In this document: piece after piece, positions 41,201 through 48,275 of the stretch | Position numbering within the stretch: position 1 is the first letter of the stretch | Layout: each line of letters opens with the position of its first letter | The notes under the pieces: generated by a model | Told to the model about the DNA's origin: nothing | What the model saw: only the letters and a program-made list of their open reading frames with translations | The model's database searches: none | Source of the DNA: a virus | IMG/VR virus record: IMGVR_UViG_3300017971_000194 | Location: 62,001-126,000 of that record | DNA: 64,000 nt | Reading direction: 5' to 3' (one strand) | Program-made: the position numbers and the translations under genes

Positions 41201-41612
41201 AAGCTGGAGATGTGAAAGAGGAAACTACATTGAAAGTAGTCAAATCTGAACTGCTAGGATCTGAAATGTAAAATCGATACGGATAAGTATCAGTAGGGAT
41301 AGGAGCTGCAACCAACCTTTCAGTATTTGACAATGATCCCAACGAAAGAGGGGAACGTCCAGGTAAAGGTGTCCATCTCTGATCTGCATCAGAAAAACCA
41401 AACTGACCACGGTCCTTGTTTGCTACCCAAGCAAACTCTATTTCATGCATCCAGCCATTGTTAAGAGCTGCTACCATATAATCAGCTCGTTCCGTAGGAC
41501 TGAACCCTGAAAGTTCCTGTGTATCAGGTGCAGAGGTATTTGGAGAATTCGATTCTGCCACCTTGGGTTTTCTTAGCACCCATCCTGAAAGATTTAATTC
41601 AATAGCACTCAT
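35265..41612 (-). CDS. Giant modular baseplate-associated protein (2115 residues)
   Basis: The start is ATG at 41612 in an ATGA overlap with the three-repeat gene. The N-terminal quarter holds four copies of a beta module with the pattern F-x-SP-x-AGTVE ... LNFS-x-xD ... GD-x-VYY (around 41080-41240, 40800-40950, 40480-40640 and 39430-39580). The centre has a proline-rich linker, PPGPPPPPP, near 38080. The C-terminal part has copies of another module, pattern TF-x-DT-x-x-(D/N)F ... G-x-x-L-x-I ... GxY-x-I, near 39740-39970 and five times between 35650 and 36920; the copy near 36030-36190 has the GNDGTYTI sequence shared with the fibres. The end is helical (DTLYDKRFSWIDYRVNLEQG-like). Predicted to be an extended baseplate or wedge arm; no known family is recognised. 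Confidence 0.65.
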   Translation of the reverse strand: MSAIELNLSGWVLRKPKVAESNSPNTSAPDTQELSGFSPTERADYMVAALNNGWMHEIEFAWVANKDRGQFGFSDADQRWTPLPGRSPLSLGSLSNTERLVAAPIPTDTYPYRFYISDPSSSDLTTFNVVSSFTSPASLAAGTVEIHDTSGELNFSQDDVDDFEGDAVYYQTEGFVNYGDESKYRLGALEDPLDAYRLALNPIPSPTQFPIIRIGNRLPLTPVAVNTEANFTSPSAGTVQWAKDKGTLNFSSTDITNYEGDMVYYWGAYDSFDSPGSPGLSAKTYSLGTIDISNPANPTTTGSMPPSAVPSSGGDVIIYFTFATAYRRVTETNIVSSFSTTVKYGEVELKTDGTIKFNYAEARRYKIPLSWNVYAVVCDYDLSSEDVGVRYFRSLVNKDGSDSDVTDLNCLVTVEDQTLISGLIASPIQALPVSPIEPPLSAPYKNPSFRIEGKGITTLQDLKTSSSAGVGFLLDYETKELTLAYRRKFDISLDTDASFYNFEDVGIVQYGFVLRDGPEAGPNTDMSEGDDYLLESNGGAIFFINRFGKTLDTGTKGQVTSATTFRDTTADFTGFAGKQLVILSGPNKASYLIDSITSSVELEIESSIPFPSTGTRIAYEIWDEPEILGDRVWEELQLPEDYFKLKKLFPIGTISNSPRRTIPIVDISARVEFQLDADTIDISWVETNGDFGTPSAGTAEVSKETGDVNFSAADLTTYSGQTVWISWWLYPSDYMVNSGNGGIYLNTPLLNWERLKAFYYTEEGGDLQEEHLVVRIWDEICVITPGSVDVPFNPDDRETDSSFGILVYRGDVTSGVGRFYKLSDTETSEKVSVDWDTNTLTFIDPLAGDDEVTVEYYIIDPVGGEKSFTLSTYPIFFPSYDFEVGTNEFIAWGDVSSVFVADQFVFLGGNDIYRVSSSSYASGKTTVTLASYLRKTYKVPTFLVSSQPLDSNYFEPVTERFEKTQKGSYALNFKTIVTGISVGTILTLGGDDYLVLGVAIEDNRTVVQVGSKFPSEYYYTPGALERSIRPVFPDQTTEFVTSLPLVTTEPFTLRLRNKNAGTVEELVLDTDLSVSESGALLLLTKALGSNDILEFNYAGRETYDEDHEFSGEYIYRYVPDDSNQFLGASIIASYTVYNPDTLYFRVEPFNTIALEVSSALGEAAASQAPSSGPPGPPPPPPALNEKGKSTFYWDYGDTVDSDAVARRYLLYYNDVCNLIEDLLAYFDGRVVGDIHGKFLFTDSLYTTPVEPSAAVNHIDSIIYISPAWPAFPSPPFPPGFPPRRSQAMWKGSRYSRLYPEYGKFFGASSPTEGAGPGYSFPDEFLKEIYEIGRENLASISGVKDRPARTKLLNSIASGESSATLEVESASEDGEEFMVPGFAVDDEVMIGRTSNPYLVAGIVTAVDTGSTPNTITVDFVSYSLTPTLPPPSGTTCPALLPNDTVYHNPFWWEDDGGGNPIGHFQTYKTGLDFAVDMKAGNLINMGFPFPLPGQTPIQPLSYLEGKISYGNALTEPYRFPALDGQVYNDWNDREIPFKINATANFDFVFEGEEDLIDAITANTLEGVRDTDGDILSDRQTFEGDIAGYNLEVNDELILLTGSNTGRYLITSFPTSVQAKVAAFKHRQDGTVDYEIWDSTETTLRTSGTTANIQTDLLTLQDTGKNFPVAGVIVGDKLIVNSTSGYYNNGTYWIQTVATTTVSVRAFSTSETGVSFDIKRGTSTTGRASGDTGYFDTTTVFIDPNATWETDELVKGDTLVIPEGKNRGNWRINSIDSETQMTLQDAVRVAEDGTGGSLTDTGANDRLDVSGTVFQSSDVGRKITITGTSNGNDGTYTILSFIDSNSITISGSFPGTLPDTGNWALCVDYKVDDVRRESQYIADWRTKLLEEQSELQDVTFQGILDDLFDTLYDTSAFVSGTSGAVTGAQTFQDTSKDFEVLGVVKGDILEISSGVNAGMWWVEEVSGDTITIPSTDAFPSTDTGLSYDVWQGNTRFSEDMRRTLMDFLNLINGALNDITATLPYSQIDTNPDYGDPTDTFLGNRQDDVQDFRTELAEFPERFETALQYIDKLYDKRFSWIDYRVNLEQGTLPTKERLLNEKEKNERDLIKKLLMVQG

Positions 41613-42202
41613 AACATTTTCCCAATTCCAACTCCAGATGATGGTACTGGTGGAGGTACAACTGGAGATCCAGCAATCACCTGAATTATCTGAGCAGTAG
41701 CTAACCCTTGTGTCAATCCTTGAGCCACGGCAGTTGCAAAAGAGGGTGTAGATTGTCCCGCAAAACCCCCTGCTGAAAGCATACCCATTAGCTGCCCCTG
41801 TAAAGGGGCTGGTCCTCCTATAATCAATAACTGCCCTATCCCTGACCCCACAGCTACAGTAGGATGTTGTGTCTGCACAATAGCCATTGAAGCTATGAAA
41901 GAAGCCACAGCATTCCCGATAGCTGTCATGAGCCCAGGAGTTGATGTACCCTTCAAATTGTTTGCTGTAGCAGCACCAAGAAGGGGACCCACAAGTTGAG
42001 GTGGAGTGATTATCACTTTCCCTGTACCAACACCAGTCCCAAAAGTACCAACATCAGTTGTTTTCACTTGAAGAGATAGAAGATAAGTTGTGACAGCATT
42101 GGAAATAGCCAATGCCATAGGTTGAGCCATTGTGCCAGCAAACCCAGCACCACTCATAAGAGGGGACAATAGCCCCATAAGTCCTGGAGGAGTCAGGGGC
42201 AT
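41609..42202 (-). CDS. Three-repeat hydrophobic protein next to the spike
   Basis: 197 residues with three tandem repeats of about 62: residues 3-62 (LTPPGLMGLLSPLMSGAGF ... GVGTGKV), 65-125 (ITPPQLVGPLLGA ... GSGIGQLLI) and 129-197 (GPAPLQGQLMGMLSAGGF ... GVGIGKML). Each unit has a Pro/Gly/Leu-rich start, a hydrophobic Ala-rich helix (ALAISNAVTTYLLSL, GLMTAIGNAVASFIASM, ATAVAQGLTQGLATA) and a Gly-rich end. No signal peptide. It lies 1 base downstream of the spike gene and overlaps the next start, so it is probably a partner of spike or hub. Three internal copies could fit one chain to a three-fold axis; that is inference. Family not recognised with certainty. Confidence 0.7.
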   Translation of the reverse strand: MPLTPPGLMGLLSPLMSGAGFAGTMAQPMALAISNAVTTYLLSLQVKTTDVGTFGTGVGTGKVIITPPQLVGPLLGAATANNLKGTSTPGLMTAIGNAVASFIASMAIVQTQHPTVAVGSGIGQLLIIGGPAPLQGQLMGMLSAGGFAGQSTPSFATAVAQGLTQGLATAQIIQVIAGSPVVPPPVPSSGVGIGKML

Positions 42203-42203
42203 A

Positions 42204-44273
42204 TCACACCTTTACAGTTGGGGAGCCCATAAGTGGCATACCCGTCATATAATCAAGATGACCTCCTGGGTTGGGTGGGCCTGTACCAGAAACCACACCA
42301 CCTGCTAATACCTTACCAATATCGACCAGTGGGGCATCTATCACTACTTTTACTTTTCCTACCACATTCACTTGTAAACCATCCAATGTCACATTACCAG
42401 CTAATGTCTTGATATCTATATTACCTGAAGTGACATTAATAGCAACACTTCCTGTTGTGACACTTACTTTCCAATTACCAGCTACAATTTCTGTGACTCG
42501 ATCCCCAGCAGTCAAAGTCTCTTTAAGGTTCCCTAAGGTGAGGAGTGCTATTTGGTCTCCAGCGACTAGGGTTAATTTTGAATTCCCAATCAGATTTTCT
42601 CGTTCAAAATCTCCTTCTATTATAGTTTCCTTTATGCCTTCAGCATATGTAGCTTCCACATTACCTTTAACAGTAACACTTTTCTTTTCACCCACAAAAG
42701 TTGAATGCTCACCTATCACTTTTTGGGTTATTTTATTGTAACGCTCATCTTTCGTACCACTGACTTCTTCCTTGAAGTTCCCAAACACAGTGGAAAACTT
42801 CCCACCTCTCAAACTTTCAACGCAGGTACCTTCACAGACAAATCGGTACCCGTTACCATCATTGTCCTTACCTCGAATCTCAATATTTGCTGATCCAGTC
42901 AGGGTTTGATTGAAACTATACCCAGCAGCATCTTTACCAAGATTCAGGTCAATTGACCCACCTGTAGTTATATCAAGGCTCTTTGCACCCTCACCATCCT
43001 TGCCTATGACAGCCTTCACATTACCATGAGTGTTAAAAGAAACAGACTTTCCCTCACCTAATGGATGAGCACTTGTGGTTGCAGGATAGTGATAGAAGGC
43101 ATGCCCACCCTTATCATGAGCAATAAAGATTTCACCTCTTTGGTCAGGACGAATAAGACGATATACGAATGCTGCTGCTAGTCTCTCATCTTCATTATCT
43201 GTACCTCTTGCACATGGCACAAGAGAAGGAGTGATATCACCAGGAACAGAATCTTTACCACCAAACAGAATTGGTCTTAGGACCTTTCCATAATTGACTC
43301 GATCTTTATCTGTATAGATACTGTTCCCTACATATGTACCATATACTCTTTCGATGAGAGGATAATCGTAGTCAACTTCTATACCATCTACCCCTTCTGA
43401 AACTTGGAGTATTCCGTCAGAAGTATGATTTATTTCAAGACGATCTTCCACATAAGAAAAAGTCTGTTTGTCATAAGGTGAATTGTAGTCTGTAGACGCT
43501 GGAACCACATAGTACCGTTTACCATTTGGAAGAACACAGGTGGGGAATTCTTTGAAATTCACCTCTGGAAGAAGATTGTAATCATCATCAAACCAATCCC
43601 AATCATCTAGTATATCAAATGCAGGATGTGATGTATTTACCATACCATCTTCATCAAATATATCAGCAGGAAGTAATAACTTACTACGAGAAATAAGCCC
43701 ACTATATCTTCTACCTGATGCTAAAGCTTCATTGAAATTAAGAGTATTAACATGGAATGTGTGATCATCAGCTCGAAGAAATACCTCATCACCAGCAGCA
43801 GAATAAAGCCTCACATTCCGATCTAGCACAAGGTCAGATCCTTGACTGGAACTAGCTAGTATGTTTCCAGGATATATTTTCCTGAGTTTATATCTAGTAG
43901 TACCAAACAATGCTGGAAAGTCTTCTAGGGGAGCTTCGTTAGGATTGGCTACAGCCACAGGATCATAATTCAATTGTGACAAGTACCCCTTAGGTAAATA
44001 CCCAAGTATCATAGGAGTACCATGACCACTTACGAATCGTTTAAATCCAACTACTACAATACTCCCTACTTCGGGGATACCACCCAAGAAAGAACGGGCT
44101 CCAGCCATAGGTTGAGACAATGGCACTTCAGAACGAGTACCAGAGGCATCTACAAATTCAATGTCAGCCAGTAATGTCTCATAATCTACTCTAACGATCT
44201 GACCAATACGTAAGAACTCATATTTGGATCTTGCATCGGTAAGAAATTTAGAAGATCGTGGCTGAACACTCAT
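42204..44273 (-). CDS. Central spike / puncturing protein, gp5-gpV/VgrG-like
   Basis: 689 residues; ATG in an ATGA overlap with the hub gene. The N-terminal domain (about 25-125) is an OB-fold of the gp5/gpV type: IGQIVRVDYETLLADIEFVD, VPLSQPM, GGIPEVGSIVVVGF and GTPMILGYL. The C-terminal 250 residues form short repeating strands (GNLKETLTAG, GNWKVSVTTG, GNIDIKTLAG, GNVTLDGLQ), the triple-stranded beta-helix needle of such spikes. The tail PPNPGGHLDYMTGMPLMG resembles the end that carries a PAAR-type tip. No lysozyme domain was seen, unlike T4 gp5. It follows the gp27-like hub, as expected for a hub-spike pair. Confidence 0.85.
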   Translation of the reverse strand: MSVQPRSSKFLTDARSKYEFLRIGQIVRVDYETLLADIEFVDASGTRSEVPLSQPMAGARSFLGGIPEVGSIVVVGFKRFVSGHGTPMILGYLPKGYLSQLNYDPVAVANPNEAPLEDFPALFGTTRYKLRKIYPGNILASSSQGSDLVLDRNVRLYSAAGDEVFLRADDHTFHVNTLNFNEALASGRRYSGLISRSKLLLPADIFDEDGMVNTSHPAFDILDDWDWFDDDYNLLPEVNFKEFPTCVLPNGKRYYVVPASTDYNSPYDKQTFSYVEDRLEINHTSDGILQVSEGVDGIEVDYDYPLIERVYGTYVGNSIYTDKDRVNYGKVLRPILFGGKDSVPGDITPSLVPCARGTDNEDERLAAAFVYRLIRPDQRGEIFIAHDKGGHAFYHYPATTSAHPLGEGKSVSFNTHGNVKAVIGKDGEGAKSLDITTGGSIDLNLGKDAAGYSFNQTLTGSANIEIRGKDNDGNGYRFVCEGTCVESLRGGKFSTVFGNFKEEVSGTKDERYNKITQKVIGEHSTFVGEKKSVTVKGNVEATYAEGIKETIIEGDFERENLIGNSKLTLVAGDQIALLTLGNLKETLTAGDRVTEIVAGNWKVSVTTGSVAINVTSGNIDIKTLAGNVTLDGLQVNVVGKVKVVIDAPLVDIGKVLAGGVVSGTGPPNPGGHLDYMTGMPLMGSPTVKV

Positions 44274-46879
44274 TTATCACTACTCCGTATATCTTTTTCG
44301 TACTTAGCATGCTCATCCCAATGAGCATCATCTTCTGCAAAAATGTCTCTTAATAATTCGGACATACCTCTTTTAGTAGAAGCTCTTCCACGTACTTTTT
44401 GCCAATCCCCCTCTCCTTCACGATTTGATAGAAGAGATATGAAATCAAGTTCCATTCTACTTAAGGTGCAATCACAAAGAGTTTCTTTTTCTTGTATTGG
44501 ATTCAAATTGGTATATGCCACACCCTTAGACACAGAATCCACTTCAACAGTGAGTGGATCATCAATAGTATAAGTAGACACACCCTGAGTCCCAACATCT
44601 CTCCTTGAAGCTTGTTTACTTTCCAAATCAGTATCACTACTAGGGGACATAGTGAGAAAATTCTCAAGCCCCCTTGAATTGATGACATCAGAAAATCTTG
44701 ACAGATCTGGTGTTTCTGTTTGCCCCAAAGAAATACCTCCAGAAGGCTCTCGTATCCCACCACCACTCAAAGTCAATCCTCTTCCATAGGAGTAATTACC
44801 AATATGTTCATACCCATAATTATCTGACACAGGAAATACAAGTCGAACAGCTTTCTTTCTTGCCGGAAGTTCATTCTTAGCTTTCACATTTTTACGTGGC
44901 TTCCCATCTGTTTCACGACCATCAAGAGCCAAATCAATATTCACAGTACCAGCTTGTTTTGCTAAATCAGACTTTACCTGAGCATAAACATATTGTCCTA
45001 AACCTGGATTACCCCAGGAATGCAAAAACTCCATAGCATCTTCTTTAGACATATCTTCTAAGCTAAGGTTGTATATTGCTTTTGCATGCTTAGCAAATAC
45101 CGATGATGATACTTTCTTTCCTTTTTTTGTTTTAGTCTGGCCTCCTAGCATAGCCTCAAATTCTTTATCTGGAATTTCATGAGCACCTTTATGATATACC
45201 ATCACAATGTTTTTATGCCCTTCAATACGACCAGTCTTTGAATCTCTAGGAGTATCAGAACTTCTATTTTGATAAGTAGTGGTCTTTGCTTTCTCAAGTT
45301 CTGGAACACTAGTAGCAAAATCTTTTGGAGCTATGAATTTACCTCTTTTTTGCATAAGAGACAATGTAGTTGTAGCTCTACCACCAAATGATATGGTGTG
45401 AGAAATACCAGATACGTACCAAAACTCATCTCGTGACTCAATATAGATAGGGAACCCCATTCGCAGCTCAGGTCTAAGTGGGATTGTAACAGAACCAGTA
45501 CACCTTCTTGCATTGGCATGATCTAAAACATCTAAGCCATGAAAGAATAATGCTTTTGGACTTGTGATCCATTCTGAAGTGTAATCATGTGCCCTTAAAC
45601 CATATTTGGATAGTAACTTATAATCAGTCACAGTACACGAAGGACAAATCTCTGAAGCAATACCATATTCTGATCTGGAACTATAAGACCCTTTCATAGT
45701 TAGCATTGTATATACTTCAGATTCAGACGAAGTAAAATCCCAATCAATCACGTCAATATCTTGAATCCAACTTATAGGGTAATTTCCTCGAACATCAAGA
45801 TTCCAAAAAGGTGGCTTGAATACGATATCTCCAGTAGTATCCATAAAGAATTCATAGTTTATCACATCTTTGATATGATTTGCTATTTCTAACTTACTCA
45901 TATATTCAGATTCCCACAGGTTCACTTGCCCAGCCTGTGTGAACATATTTTTCCAACCAACTATTTCAGGACTAGTAGGGTCCAAGAAATTTTTGTTGGT
46001 ATCTTCGTTTTTCAACTTATGTAATGCATCACTAGCTAATCTACGATATTCTTTACTGAGTTTTGATCTCAACCTTTTATTCTTAGTCGTAGCCATCTTT
46101 TGTTCTAACTTGTCAGCAGCTTCATATAAAGCTGAAGGTCTCAAATTAGCACCATTAATACCATATAAAACAAGAGATTTCTTAAACCGAGCAAACCTTT
46201 CTCTCCAATACTTCATAATAGAAGCTACTGCCATTTGACCTTTCTGAGAGAAAGCATCAATAGGACCAGATTGCAATGACCTTTGACCTAAAAACAAATC
46301 CCCAGTCACATTTCGAGACAATGAAAAAATGATATCATATGGATTAGCACCAGCAAAGATATTACCAAGCAATGGTATGTACCCTGCTCTAGTCATACCA
46401 GCTTCAAAAAGATGAGGAGTCACATTCAACCTTGTCTTTTCCCACCATTTCAAAATATCTGCACAAGACAAACTAATAGAATGTTCACCAGAACTGTAAC
46501 TTTCAGATACCTGAGTGATAAGACCCCAAAAAACAGGGTAGTATTGAGGCACCCCATATACGTTGAAGTATCCTTTCATAAAAATTTCAACTTCCATCAT
46601 TTCTGTAATCAAGAAATGACCATCACCGTAGAAATTATTAATGTCATGCCTTGGTATAGAAAGGGATATCGAAGCACTACCTGGAACTGAATCAATATTG
46701 AGATCAATAGAAATACTATTCACATATGGATTTATATCAAAGCTACGTTCACATTTGACACATTGAGCAAGATCTATTTTACCATTGATGCGTACAAAAG
46801 CATCTGGAGCTACCCTAACTATCTTCTTTGATCTATATGTCCCCTTAAATAAAGGGGGTCTTTCCCATCCTACACCCAT
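44270..46879 (-). CDS. Baseplate hub protein, gp27/gpD-like
   Basis: 869 residues, start in a TAATG overlap with the upstream gene. The N-terminal part (VNSISIDLNIDSVPGSASIS, LSIPRHDINNFYGDG, VFWGLITQVSESYSSG) has the tube-like beta-barrel pattern of gp27, gpD and XkdQ-type hubs. The region FPIYIESRDEFWYVSGISHT matches the usual second hub barrel. A long C-terminal extension (about 530-869) is charged and low in recognisable motifs. Cysteine pairs CVKC (about 40), CPSC (about 415) and LCDC near the end could bind metal. Position directly before the spike gene supports the assignment. It probably forms the trimeric adapter between the tube and the spike. Confidence 0.8.
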   Translation of the reverse strand: MGVGWERPPLFKGTYRSKKIVRVAPDAFVRINGKIDLAQCVKCERSFDINPYVNSISIDLNIDSVPGSASISLSIPRHDINNFYGDGHFLITEMMEVEIFMKGYFNVYGVPQYYPVFWGLITQVSESYSSGEHSISLSCADILKWWEKTRLNVTPHLFEAGMTRAGYIPLLGNIFAGANPYDIIFSLSRNVTGDLFLGQRSLQSGPIDAFSQKGQMAVASIMKYWRERFARFKKSLVLYGINGANLRPSALYEAADKLEQKMATTKNKRLRSKLSKEYRRLASDALHKLKNEDTNKNFLDPTSPEIVGWKNMFTQAGQVNLWESEYMSKLEIANHIKDVINYEFFMDTTGDIVFKPPFWNLDVRGNYPISWIQDIDVIDWDFTSSESEVYTMLTMKGSYSSRSEYGIASEICPSCTVTDYKLLSKYGLRAHDYTSEWITSPKALFFHGLDVLDHANARRCTGSVTIPLRPELRMGFPIYIESRDEFWYVSGISHTISFGGRATTTLSLMQKRGKFIAPKDFATSVPELEKAKTTTYQNRSSDTPRDSKTGRIEGHKNIVMVYHKGAHEIPDKEFEAMLGGQTKTKKGKKVSSSVFAKHAKAIYNLSLEDMSKEDAMEFLHSWGNPGLGQYVYAQVKSDLAKQAGTVNIDLALDGRETDGKPRKNVKAKNELPARKKAVRLVFPVSDNYGYEHIGNYSYGRGLTLSGGGIREPSGGISLGQTETPDLSRFSDVINSRGLENFLTMSPSSDTDLESKQASRRDVGTQGVSTYTIDDPLTVEVDSVSKGVAYTNLNPIQEKETLCDCTLSRMELDFISLLSNREGEGDWQKVRGRASTKRGMSELLRDIFAEDDAHWDEHAKYEKDIRSSDK

Positions 46880-47709
46880 TAGTTACCTCGCCCATAAGCG
46901 TCAATTATTGAACTCACAGCAAATTCAAACGAGTATGGAGTATTATATGGATTTTCTTCACGATCAGAAACAGTAAAATTATTGAAATTCCCAATATACA
47001 CATTCCCATCCCAAAACATCATAACAGAACCAACCAAAACAACCCTCCTACGGTCGTAAAGGTCAGAATACACTCGACCATTATTCTCGTATATCATAAT
47101 TAGAGACATTAAATTCTGAAATGAAAGTGATGCTTTCTTATGTGAACGAGTAATCATTACTTGATGCTTAAGGTTCCCCCCTTGCATTTGAATACCATAA
47201 AAACCACCTATTGTACCATCACAACTCACAGTATCAAGATTCTCCCCCCAATGCTCACGAACATACCCTGACCGTGTAAAAGACCCATCTATAATCAACT
47301 TAGACATATCATGACTAAAAGTAGATGGGTTTATCAACAATACAAGAGGAGGTACTTCACTCATTTTTTTTGTGATCTTATCAATATTATCTCTACTTGA
47401 TCTCAAATTTTTCAATGACTCTTCAGCATTACTTTTCACTTCATCTATCTCAAACTGTGTACGTCTTTTATCCTGATCTGCTTTGCTATCTTTCACCCAG
47501 TTTTCAATATTTGATGGTGGTTTAGTTGAAGGTATATCTGGTGGGACCAAAGCAAAAACCATAGGAGCTATAGATGGAACACTACCTTTAAGTGGATATA
47601 TAGACTCATCCTCTACAACAATGAAATTACCATAGTTGTTCATAGGCTTGGGGAGCAACTCCTCAAGACTTTTAAGTATAGATGGATTAAAGTCTCGTTT
47701 ATTAGCCAC
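46879..47709 (-). CDS. Tail-end/baseplate protein, paralogue of the upstream gene
   Basis: 276 residues; a GTG start at 47709 overlaps the previous TAG by one base, with AGGAG about 9 bases upstream. Residues 1 to about 120 form a charged, partly coiled-coil extension. The C-terminal part has the pattern NPSTF-x17-YVREHWGENLDTVS-x-DGTIGGF, followed by MIYENNGRVYSD and IGNFNNFTVSD. The upstream 187-residue protein shows the same pattern (VNPTTL, VEQHWGREMDEIS, TGAFM, LYRNNGSFYD, FINFNVSED). Proteins of this kind between tape measure and hub are baseplate or tube-initiator components in other myoviruses; the exact family is unknown. Confidence 0.65.
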   Translation of the reverse strand: MANKRDFNPSILKSLEELLPKPMNNYGNFIVVEDESIYPLKGSVPSIAPMVFALVPPDIPSTKPPSNIENWVKDSKADQDKRRTQFEIDEVKSNAEESLKNLRSSRDNIDKITKKMSEVPPLVLLINPSTFSHDMSKLIIDGSFTRSGYVREHWGENLDTVSCDGTIGGFYGIQMQGGNLKHQVMITRSHKKASLSFQNLMSLIMIYENNGRVYSDLYDRRRVVLVGSVMMFWDGNVYIGNFNNFTVSDREENPYNTPYSFEFAVSSIIDAYGRGN

Positions 47710-48272
47710 TATTTCAACTCCTGATAACCAACACTTCTTTCACTTTTTTCCACTTTGAAAGACCATGAAAGTTCAAATGCCCATGGTTTAGTAGCATCTT
47801 CACTCACATTGAAGTTAATGAAATACCCTTCAAATCTTTTCTCAGCCCTTTCAGCACTAGAGTAATTAATAATGACACGTCCTTGAAAAAGGATTTGCCC
47901 ATTAGCATCATAAAAACTACCATTATTTCTATATAATTCAAGCAAATCTTTAAATTTATCATAAGCTATAGCATTACGTCGATAAAGACTTTCACCTGTC
48001 AATCCATAATTGACATCCATGAAAGCTCCTGTACTTTGAGATGCTGATATTTCATCCATCTCACGACCCCAATGCTGTTCTACCCAACCCCCTTTTGTCT
48101 GTATCCTTTCAATTTTTTGGACCATCCTCTCTTCAAGAGTAGTTGGATTAACATGAGAAATCAAAAAGAAACTCGTCAAAGGATCACCGGTAGGTAACAT
48201 AATCCCAAAGATCACAGGTATCCTGTCAATACGTCGTTCATTTTTTGTAAAAGCTCCTGGGATATTTGTCAT
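47709..48272 (-). CDS. Tail-end/baseplate protein
   Basis: 187 residues, ATG with AAGAGGT. Compact form of the fold also present in the next gene: VNPTTLEERMV, GGWVEQHWGREMDE, STGAFMDVNYG, LLELYRNNGSFYDANG, GRVIINYSS and a final WAFELSWSFKVE. No extra N-terminal extension. It follows the tape measure gene by 2 bases and overlaps its paralogue. Position suggests the distal end of the tube, where LysM-like or gp48/gp53-like proteins usually lie. Confidence 0.65.
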   Translation of the reverse strand: MTNIPGAFTKNERRIDRIPVIFGIMLPTGDPLTSFFLISHVNPTTLEERMVQKIERIQTKGGWVEQHWGREMDEISASQSTGAFMDVNYGLTGESLYRRNAIAYDKFKDLLELYRNNGSFYDANGQILFQGRVIINYSSAERAEKRFEGYFINFNVSEDATKPWAFELSWSFKVEKSERSVGYQELK

Positions 48273-48275
48273 CTA

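Noticed and set aside
42271-42741. 156-codon plus-strand open frame opposite the spike gene
   Set aside because: Antisense shadow of the repetitive spike sequence; no ribosome site and a real gene covers the region.
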